Source of the DNA: Enteropsectra breve
Taxonomy: Eukaryota > Microsporidia
Reading direction: 5' to 3'
Assembly (NCBI GenBank): GCA_024243835.1
Contig: JALPMN010000645.1
Coordinates: 57,837-121,836 of the forward strand
Length of the DNA stretch: 64,000 nt
The position numbers and the translations under genes are program-made. Within the stretch, counting starts at the first letter, position 1, and each line of letters starts with the position of its first letter. Below are positions 37,436 through 44,920 of this stretch, piece after piece. The notes beneath the pieces were generated by a model that was not told where the DNA came from, made no database searches, and saw only the letters and a program-made list of their open reading frames with translations.

Positions 37436-38686
37436 ATGGCCAGATGCTATGGGAAAATTGTGTTTTTCATGGCGTTCCTTACGATGCTTGCCATAGCAAT
37501 AGAACTCTTTAGTGCCTCTATGATTTATGGCAGGCTTTTCAACCAGAAGGAGGTTTTCAGCAGCACCTCAAAAACAGCTGTGATCGCTTCTTCGGATGCT
37601 AAATTTGTGCCCAATGAGCTGAAGGCAGCGAAAAAGCGGCTGATAAAATGTATTTATGGCATTTTGGAACACTTGCTGCTCTTGATGGTATTCCTCTCGT
37701 TTACGGTTGCTGCTGCCCGCAAGCATCTATTCACGGCCGCGGGCTATCGTTTCAATATGCTGCCATCACAGACCAACAATCCTTACATAGTTGAGGTAAA
37801 CTACTTGTGCATCTTATTCTACTGCATTTTTACCTTTATCTACCTAGTGCCCACGTACAAAATGCTCGTTAAAGAAATCTCTTCGGGCATCGCTACCGTT
37901 CTCATCATTGCAGCTATTTATACAGTTGCCATTCCATATTCTGTTCTGTTTGTGTACAAGCTCTTCCAACACCACGGGCGGAAAGTAATCATTATTTGCT
38001 ATGCAGCATTCTTCCTAAAGGCTATTTCTGAGTTTATTGACCAGGAAACGGTGGATCTCTCGAAGATGCGGCGGGTGCCTGTAAGCGAGTTTTCGGAAAG
38101 AGTCCAAATATTCCTGGCAGAAACGGGACTGACAAACAAAATCTACAAAGAAAAGGTGCCGTCCAACCAGGTAAATGCAGCCCTGGTTGGATGGGGGAAA
38201 CAGGAACACATTGAGATTTACGGGAATCACAAAGGCTTCACCACAGAGGAGTTTGAGGCGATTCTGATGCACGAAATTGGGCACTCGAAGGACAAATCAC
38301 TCTACAAAAAGCTAGGAATGCTCTTTGCGCTTAAAATATTGGAAATGGTCGCCCTCGTTTATATTTTCTCTGTGGTAACACCAAAGTATGTTGATGCCCC
38401 CATTTCGCTGTGCGGTGCATTTCTGGTACTCGCTGCATTTTACTTTCTGGTCATCCATCCCTGGCTGTTCATCGCCCACCGCATCACCAGCCAGGCTGCC
38501 GAGCTTTCTTCCGACATAATTGCCAAAAATCAGCACTACGGGAATGATCTCGCAACTGTTCTCTACAAAATATCAATTTCTGCATCTGACTTTATTTTCT
38601 CAACACTTGTCTTCAACTTCCTTTATAGCTACCATCCAAGCGTGTATAGACGGGTGGAGTATCTTGCGAATAGTGATGTTTCATAA
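37436..38686 (+). CDS. STE24: CAAX prenyl protease Ste24
   Basis: Membrane zinc metalloprotease (M48) of the ER and inner nuclear membrane that trims C-terminal AAX from prenylated proteins. The 416-residue product has several membrane spans and the zinc motif HEIGH at residues 279-283 (His279, Glu280, His283). The third ligand is Glu in QAAELSSDIIAK, corresponding to the family's FE-x-x-AD motif. NAALVGWGK preceding the HEIGH also fits the family (N-A-x-x-x-G). The start is ATG 37436; the frame extends to an upstream GTG. The gene ends 78 bases before proteasome alpha5 on the same strand. Confidence 0.93.
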   Translation: MARCYGKIVFFMAFLTMLAIAIELFSASMIYGRLFNQKEVFSSTSKTAVIASSDAKFVPNELKAAKKRLIKCIYGILEHLLLLMVFLSFTVAAARKHLFTAAGYRFNMLPSQTNNPYIVEVNYLCILFYCIFTFIYLVPTYKMLVKEISSGIATVLIIAAIYTVAIPYSVLFVYKLFQHHGRKVIIICYAAFFLKAISEFIDQETVDLSKMRRVPVSEFSERVQIFLAETGLTNKIYKEKVPSNQVNAALVGWGKQEHIEIYGNHKGFTTEEFEAILMHEIGHSKDKSLYKKLGMLFALKILEMVALVYIFSVVTPKYVDAPISLCGAFLVLAAFYFLVIHPWLFIAHRITSQAAELSSDIIAKNQHYGNDLATVLYKISISASDFIFSTLVFNFLYSYHPSVYRRVEYLANSDVS

Positions 38687-38764
38687 AGAGCGGTGCTTGC
38701 TTCTCGATACTCATCTCTCCTCTTTGCGGATGCAGTTTGTTTCTTGAGTTCTTTTTTTACCCCC

Positions 38765-39466
38765 ATGAGTGTTGAGCACAAAGACACCAAGACTTACAGC
38801 GCAGACGGGCGTATAACACAGGTTGAATATGCAATGAAGGCCATCAACCTGGGAACAACAGTTATCGGAGTCAGGCTTGCAGACTCTGTCATCCTCATAT
38901 CAGAGAAAAAGCTGCTCAGCAAACTGCAAAATCCGAAGAGCATCAAAAAGCAGTACAAAATATACGACCGGCTGGTGGCAGGAGTCTCCGGTATTAGCGG
39001 AGATGCCCCATCGATAATAAGAACTTGCGTTGATATTTGCATCAACCACGAACGAATATTCAACAAAGCAATTCCTCTTAAGGACCTTATGAAACAGATT
39101 TGTAAACTGGCTCTTCAGTTCTCCGAAGATGAGGCGCACAAAAAAATATTCAGCAGGCCATTCGGGGTTTCTCTGCTGCTGGCCTCATATGAGGAGAAGC
39201 CAAAGCTGTTCACAGTCGATCCGAGTGGTTCTTTCGTCCCTTTCATGGCAAAATCAATTGGATCGACGCAGGAAGTCCTTGAGCCTGAGCTGGAAAAAAT
39301 TTATGATCCTGTTATGAGTGTTGATGAGTGTATTACAAAGGTTCTTGGTCTGCTGAAACATGTGATGAAAGATAAAATGACTGAATATAATGTTGATGTG
39401 GCGGTCGTCGACCGCTCCGGGGTAAAAATGCTTGTTCCAGAAGAGATTTTGAAATATCTCCAATAA
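38765..39466 (+). CDS. PUP2: 20S proteasome subunit alpha5 (PSMA5/Pup2 type)
   Basis: Structural alpha-ring subunit of the 20S core particle. The 233-residue product starts MSVEHKDTKTYSADGRITQV then EYAMKAI, the gating N-terminus. It has VAGVSGISGDAPSII, FGVSLLLASYEEKPKLF and VDPSGSFVPFMAKSIGS. S-RPFGV-LL and DPSG-F---A-AIGS are closest to alpha5. The family ends with an acidic helix (PEEILKYL), as here. CCCCC lies directly before ATG 38765, so the open frame upstream of it is not used. The stop TAA overlaps AATAAA. Only 78 bases separate it from STE24; co-transcription is unlikely but readthrough is possible. Confidence 0.9.
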   Translation: MSVEHKDTKTYSADGRITQVEYAMKAINLGTTVIGVRLADSVILISEKKLLSKLQNPKSIKKQYKIYDRLVAGVSGISGDAPSIIRTCVDICINHERIFNKAIPLKDLMKQICKLALQFSEDEAHKKIFSRPFGVSLLLASYEEKPKLFTVDPSGSFVPFMAKSIGSTQEVLEPELEKIYDPVMSVDECITKVLGLLKHVMKDKMTEYNVDVAVVDRSGVKMLVPEEILKYLQ

Positions 39467-40175
39467 ATATACTATAAATAATTAAAACGGGTATTTGTTT
39501 CTTTTTAATATGCACCAGTGCAGCTTTGTGGTTATAGGATTGGGCTGCGCAACACAGCTCTAAAGTGAGAGCATTTCATAACCCACGAGTTTTACAGTAT
39601 AAAAAATGAATGAGGTTTTTAATTGCTTCCATAAATCCTAATACGAGCAACACGAATATTCAAGAAACAATGACTATGCGGCTCATTATGTCTGCTATTT
39701 TGTATAATAAGGGAGAATCTGTTGATTGCCAGGCTTATATTCATAAAAGAATATCAAGAGCTACTTTTGTAATGATCTATTTTTCGAATTTATAAATCTA
39801 TGCAGTTTTCTTATATGAATCTTACTCGATTGCACGGAACAAAATTACTCAAGCTGCAGAAACACAGGAAAATATAATACATTTTTGGACCGACCTTTTA
39901 CTTTCTCACTAATTAGAAGGCGCGTAAATGCTCGCAAAACGTCTTAACACCTTCAAGTGAATGCAAGCAGGAAAAGAATAAAAGCTTATAAGATGCATTT
40001 CTTTACATTACTATGGCAGATATGGCATCAGAAATTCCAAAGTGACAAAGACAATATCTCTAAGATAACGCTCTTCTGCATCATAGAACTCACTTGTAAA
40101 ATGCATATTAATTGCTTGCTGTGGGATTCAACAGCAAATATTCACAGTAAAATTCATTTGCAAAATTTTAGGCCA
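39467..40175. other. Intergenic, nothing certain
   Basis: A 61-codon frame at 39610-39795 starts at ATG and contains INPNTS near its N-terminus, a motif seen in Asp/Glu-racemase families. The rest does not continue the fold, so I treat it as chance. Frames 39957-40175 continue into TMA20 but do not belong to it. Confidence 0.5.
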
Positions 40176-40667
40176 ATGAGAGGATTCTTCCACAAAGTAA
40201 GCACATCAAATTCACACATCATCAGCAAAAGCGATAAGAAGAAGTATAACTGTATTGTCAACAATCTTTTGGATGTCAAGAGTGACTACAAGATTCACTA
40301 TGTCAGCAACAAATCAAAGGTGATAAGGCGGGATGGCGAGGCTGTCTGTTTTCTTTGGGAACACAAGATATTCCCGTCGATTAAGCATTTCAGTAAAGAT
40401 ATGTGGAAATGTGTATATTTAGATGACGGCGCCTTAGAGCCGCTTAAGAGAGGAGCTGATGTGATGGCAGCAGGTATTTTAAAGAATATTGGAATGTGCT
40501 CAGCGTTTGAAGCTGGAGATGTTGTTGGGGTTGAAATCATTGGGCAGGGACTGCTAGCTGTCGGTATTGCAATTCTCGGATCCGCCGATATTGTTGGGGG
40601 CAAAACAGGGCCTGCGGTAAACATACTCCACATCAAGGATGACGATCTTTATAATGAATCTTTTTAA
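40176..40667 (+). CDS. TMA20: MCT-1/Tma20 ribosome recycling factor
   Basis: Tma20 works with Tma22 to remove deacylated tRNA from recycled 40S subunits and affects reinitiation. The 163-residue product has the pre-PUA domain (RGFFHKVSTSNSHIISKSDK to FLWEHKIFPSIKHF). A C-terminal PUA domain follows, with VYLDDGALEPLKRGADVMAAG, matching the family's VD-x-GA-x-x-x-x-x-GA-x-x-M-x-x-G, then VGVEIIGQGLLAVGIAIL. The longer frame begins at ATG 39957, but MCT-1 starts correspond to ATG 40176. Only GGCCA, not a full CCC, precedes it. A partner (Tma22) is not in the window. Confidence 0.85.
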   Translation: MRGFFHKVSTSNSHIISKSDKKKYNCIVNNLLDVKSDYKIHYVSNKSKVIRRDGEAVCFLWEHKIFPSIKHFSKDMWKCVYLDDGALEPLKRGADVMAAGILKNIGMCSAFEAGDVVGVEIIGQGLLAVGIAILGSADIVGGKTGPAVNILHIKDDDLYNESF

Positions 40668-41306
40668 AGTGGTGCCATAAAATCCGAAAGATTCTTTTTT
40701 ACGGCTGATACTGGCCAGCTCCTTATCAATAATTGCCTAAATAGTTTTACAATAAATTCTGATACAGGCAGACAACTACATTTATTCAAGTGAATTCTTT
40801 ATACCCTAACTATGCGTTTTTATAAATTTGTATTGTTGTACTAACGAAAAGCTCGTTTATATTTTTTGTATTTCCCAGTTTTTCTAAGATTATTTTGCAT
40901 TATCTTCATTCAGCAAAGAGTTTATCTGGACCATCAGTTATTTCTTCGCTTTAGTACATCACTGTCGATTTATTGGAAATTTTCTGACGAACTCAAGAAA
41001 GAAGAAGCCTCAAGTGCCTTAAAACTCTTTATGTGGATACTTAGTGATAGCCAGTATGGCATTTCTGAGTGTTTTATAGACTGGTAATATACATAATTAT
41101 ATTGCAGCTGCCGCTTATATATGATGAGAATATAACTAGCATTATGTATCTCGTGGTCTTATTCATTATATTAACAAATACCTTCTTTTATCACTTCTTT
41201 AGAAGCCTAATGACAAATGAAAAGCAGCTGCTGTTTAAGCATATAAGCATTTATTGATAATTATTATATATGGCATTATCCTGATAGTTACTGCCGTTAT
41301 TTCAGT
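40668..41306. other. Intergenic, nothing recognised
   Basis: Between convergent genes, AT-rich. Small frames at 40866-41087, 41069-41257 and 41254-41517 look random or lie antisense to the ATPase-like gene. Confidence 0.6.
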
Positions 41307-44102
41307 CTATATCGCTGCATTCCTTTTATACTTTCTGGCAGTGTCGAATACTAATATTGCAACAGCAGCCCCAAGCGAAGGGACCAATGCTGACAGATCT
41401 GGCCTTCTTACCATTATGAACTCTTCAAAAAAGGGTGTGTACAAAACGGCTGTGCTAACAATTATTCCTCCGACCATGCTGAAGAAAAGTCTTTTGCTCC
41501 GCAGCAGATTTAAATAAAAATATTCGGTGCTTTTCCTGCAAACGAGCAAGTTTGAGAGTTGGCATAGCAACAAACCAATAAAGAATGTGCACCTCGCCTC
41601 ATACAAGATAGAAAGCTGTTCGTTCTCGTCAAGAATGTTTCTATTTTCAAGCACGAGTTCTTTCGCGTGGTGCTTGAAATAGTCGTTTGTAACAAAAAAT
41701 AGCTTATTTAAGGGGATTCCGTGCTTCAGAAAAACATAGTAAAACGAGAGTGTGCAGCCTATAGTTGTAATTAGTCCCACCTCTACAAGTGACGAGAGCA
41801 GCATTTTCTTAGAGTAGAGGCTTCCTGAAAATACCGAGTTGGACTGCCGCGCTAAATAGTGAAAAAAGTCTTGGTTTGGATCCTGCTGTGCCTCAGAAAT
41901 AGGCGTATTCTGTCTGTTTCTATGTGTCCTGCTATTTTGCACAATGCTGCTCTCAGGTTCTTCAAAGGCAAAAAATGTTGCCGGTAGAATTTCGATCAGG
42001 TAGTTCATAAAAATAAGCAAAATTGGAGATGACGGGATTGGAGATCCAAGAAAAATGAAGAAAAAGACTCCTGCAAGCTGTGGGGTGATGTCCATCATAA
42101 TAAAGCGGATAGCTTTTTTCAGATTAATCAGGAACAGTCTTCCCTCAAAAATGGCATTTAAAATGCTGATCGGACGCATTTCCCTGATAACAAATGATGA
42201 GAGTTCCTGGCATCTTTGTGGTGCGCTCTCAAAGCATATTCCAATATTTGCCTCAGCCAGCGCCTTGCAGTCCGTCATATCAGCGCCCACAAATGCCACA
42301 ATCTCGCCCTGGCTCTTAAGATCATGAACAATCCTGTAGCGGTCCTCCGCACTGCACTTTGCAATAATGAGATTGCTGTGTGCCCTTACTGCCCCGGGAG
42401 GCTCTGCAAAAAGAAGTGCATCCTCACTATCTCTGTTATTGTCTGTTATATTTTTTCCAGTGAAAAATTTTTGTCCCACTCTTCGCAGCCGCTGGGCCTC
42501 TGAGTCCCCGGTAAGGCAAACAGAGATGCCTGCCTTGTTTAAAACAGTTGATAGAACCGTTGCACCGTTTTTAAGCTCAGCCGTGAAATAAAGAATCGAA
42601 ACAAATGTGAACTTGCTAAGCGTAACATCCTTTTCATCGTGAAGTGCTGCTCGTTTTTCCAATAGAACTATGGTTTTATATCCGCTGGCTGCATGTTCGC
42701 ATGCGTTTTCGTAAAGCTGCTCAAGAGTTTTGCGTTTTGTGCGCAGAATTCTCTCTCCGTACAGAATGCTCTTGCACTGCATGATTATCTCATGGCTCAT
42801 TGCTGCAAAATACACGGTTTTGTATTTGGGTGTTTGAGTCGCCACACCATATATTTTCTGTTCGTCATACTTGTTATAAGGCACTGTTTCTCGGTTGCTG
42901 TATCCATAATACTCCTGGCATTCCTTTCCAAAGAGCATCAGAGAGTACAGTCGGTTATTCTCAAGGCCGATACTGCGGTACAAACTCATTCTGTACGCAA
43001 TCTCGCCCACTTTTCTCAACAGCAACTGCTCATATGTATTTTCGTCCGATACTATGAAATCAATATTAAAGAGCCTGAATCCATCAGAGATGCAGCTGCA
43101 CTCCAGCCGTCCATCGTGTACCAGCGCATTCTTAGTAATGCAAAGAGCAGTGATCTCTCCCAGTGCCTCTATGCTTTCGAGCTCATTTGCCACAAGACCC
43201 TGCTCCTTAAGCTTAAAGGCTGTCTGGAATAGCAGCAGCTTTACCGCTGCGGGAATTCCCTCAGGCAGCACTGCGATAAAAATGGACACAGTAATGTCAG
43301 CCAGAGTGAAGAAATGAACGCCAAAGATAACACCAAAAAAAAGACAGAGTGCGGCTAGCGCTGTTGCAAAAACAAATGACCCCCAGAAAAATACCGTCAG
43401 GCTCCTGCCCAGCCGGGTTTCCGCGTTTCTCATTTGCCTGGCTGCCTCCGATGCCTTCGAGATTGTGGTATCAGCCCCAAGAGCAAATATTTTCGCCACG
43501 GCCTTTCCAGACGCAATAAAATGGCTTTCAAGAATTTGAGTGCTGCCGTTTTCCTGAAGTTTCTCAGCTGAAACCAGGTGATGGTGCCCTGTAAACTGCG
43601 ATTCGTCAATCTGCAAGTTCTCGGAAGAGACAACAATGCAGTCTGCGGGACACGTGTCTCCCTGTGATAAAAGCAAAAGATCACCAACAGCTAGATCTTC
43701 TTTGTTTACGAGTTGCATCTCCTCCCCGCTTTGGACCTGGTACTGGCTTTGGATGAAATTCTCGTCAAGCAGCCTCTCAAGCTTATTGTGGCTGTAGATT
43801 TCAACCAGAATATTGAAGCCCATTATCACAAAGGTGAAAATGGAGACCATCAGGTGCTCGCGTTCCTCCTTGGAAAACCAGTAAATACCCGCAAGAACAA
43901 ACGCTGATGCGATAAGAACGATATTAATAGGCTCGGCGATGATGTGCAGTGTCTGTCTCAGGTTCCACTTGAGCCGGTTTGCACAGCGCCGAACGATGTT
44001 TGAGATCCGAGTGGAATACCCCTTTTTAGCCACAGAAGGCTCTATGTGCTCAGACTGGAATTTACCTCTTATCATATTTGACCTTGATTTAGTGCCGTCC
44101 AT
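41307..44102 (-). CDS. P-type ATPase-like protein lacking catalytic residues
   Basis: 931 residues with the layout of type IIC cation pumps (Na,K-ATPase-like). There are two spans, an A domain, two spans with PEGIPAAVKLLL at about 280, P and N domains, and a C-terminal membrane part with several spans. The catalytic residues are gone. The phosphorylation motif DKTGT is CITKNAL with Thr323 in place of Asp. The A-domain TGE is TGH (171-173). The first Asp of the GDGxND hinge is Ala607 (VGADMTD). The KGAPE lysine is replaced (YFAAMSHE). It therefore cannot form the aspartyl phosphate. The frame is complete and unbroken, so it looks like a maintained pseudoenzyme. The start is ATG 44102; an upstream TTG is not used. 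Confidence 0.9.
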   Translation of the reverse strand: MDGTKSRSNMIRGKFQSEHIEPSVAKKGYSTRISNIVRRCANRLKWNLRQTLHIIAEPINIVLIASAFVLAGIYWFSKEEREHLMVSIFTFVIMGFNILVEIYSHNKLERLLDENFIQSQYQVQSGEEMQLVNKEDLAVGDLLLLSQGDTCPADCIVVSSENLQIDESQFTGHHHLVSAEKLQENGSTQILESHFIASGKAVAKIFALGADTTISKASEAARQMRNAETRLGRSLTVFFWGSFVFATALAALCLFFGVIFGVHFFTLADITVSIFIAVLPEGIPAAVKLLLFQTAFKLKEQGLVANELESIEALGEITALCITKNALVHDGRLECSCISDGFRLFNIDFIVSDENTYEQLLLRKVGEIAYRMSLYRSIGLENNRLYSLMLFGKECQEYYGYSNRETVPYNKYDEQKIYGVATQTPKYKTVYFAAMSHEIIMQCKSILYGERILRTKRKTLEQLYENACEHAASGYKTIVLLEKRAALHDEKDVTLSKFTFVSILYFTAELKNGATVLSTVLNKAGISVCLTGDSEAQRLRRVGQKFFTGKNITDNNRDSEDALLFAEPPGAVRAHSNLIIAKCSAEDRYRIVHDLKSQGEIVAFVGADMTDCKALAEANIGICFESAPQRCQELSSFVIREMRPISILNAIFEGRLFLINLKKAIRFIMMDITPQLAGVFFFIFLGSPIPSSPILLIFMNYLIEILPATFFAFEEPESSIVQNSRTHRNRQNTPISEAQQDPNQDFFHYLARQSNSVFSGSLYSKKMLLSSLVEVGLITTIGCTLSFYYVFLKHGIPLNKLFFVTNDYFKHHAKELVLENRNILDENEQLSILYEARCTFFIGLLLCQLSNLLVCRKSTEYFYLNLLRSKRLFFSMVGGIIVSTAVLYTPFFEEFIMVRRPDLSALVPSLGAAVAILVFDTARKYKRNAAI

Positions 44103-44920
44103 CTGGAGTAAACAATTAAAAAAATTAACACCAGGAATATCTAAAACAGAGGCACATATTTGCAATTCAGATGCTTTTTTCTTTACAGTTTCTTTAATTG
44201 CAGTCTGAGAGTAGGCGCAATTTAAGCTTTAAAAATAAATCCAGGATTTTGAAAGGAGTTAACAGATCGTTATTTTGCTGTTTACTAAAATAGCTTATTA
44301 AAACTATCAACAAAACCCAACATATGATGGTAGCAATTATATTATTCCTCTTGAAAGGTATATCTGTTTGGCCACAGATCTTTAAAACGTGCTGATGCTT
44401 TTTGGACTATTTAAAGTAAATATATCAGACTCTGCAACAGCAACATTTACATGACAAAAGAGAAGTCTTTTAACAACTTAAACAATATTTCAATAATTTA
44501 TGGCATCACTGGGCTTAAACACTTCTTGCATTCAGCTGATTATTGTCTCTCACTCATTAATAATATTTTTCATATTACTTTTTGTTTATCAAGCCAATTG
44601 GGCGGCGATATAACTGTCTCATTCTGTCTAAAGCCAACACTCATTAATAAAGAGGCGGCGGAAAGCAAAACGCACTGCGTATGCTAAGTGTGAATCCCTA
44701 AAAGTTTACTGTGAGACGATTTGAGTAAACTAACTTTCTTATATTCTGTCCAAACCTTCTATAATTCTTTTCAAATGACACTGTATTGTTATTCATTAGC
44801 CGTGCTGAAGTTTCTTGCTGATTTATGATTTGCTCTATTAGCTTGAAAGAACTTTATTTACTGTGTGCAAAATGAAAGTAATATGTCAAAGTATTGAAAA
44901 TATTGCCATTTAATTTAATA
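44103..44920. other. Intergenic with copy 2 of a dispersed element
   Basis: Between POL3 and the ATPase-like gene, both on the minus strand. It holds the element at 44649-44731. A 78-codon plus-strand frame at 44451-44687 overlaps it and is not supported. Confidence 0.6.
44649..44731. repeat. Dispersed element, copy 2 (possible ncRNA)
   Basis: It aligns with 28104-28161 with at most one gap over its first 59 bases. After AAAAG it continues with AGTTTACT, 13 bases, AGTAAACT, a perfect 8-base stem where copy 1 has a 5-base stem (AGTTT...AAACT). The stem is therefore kept although its sequence changed. Confidence 0.5.

Noticed and set aside
39610..39795. 61-codon frame with INPNTS, as in Asp/Glu racemases
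   Set aside because: Only the short motif matches; the rest of the fold is absent and the frame stops after 61 codons.
42693..43232. 179-codon plus-strand open frame
   Set aside because: It is antisense to the P-type ATPase-like gene and has no family features.
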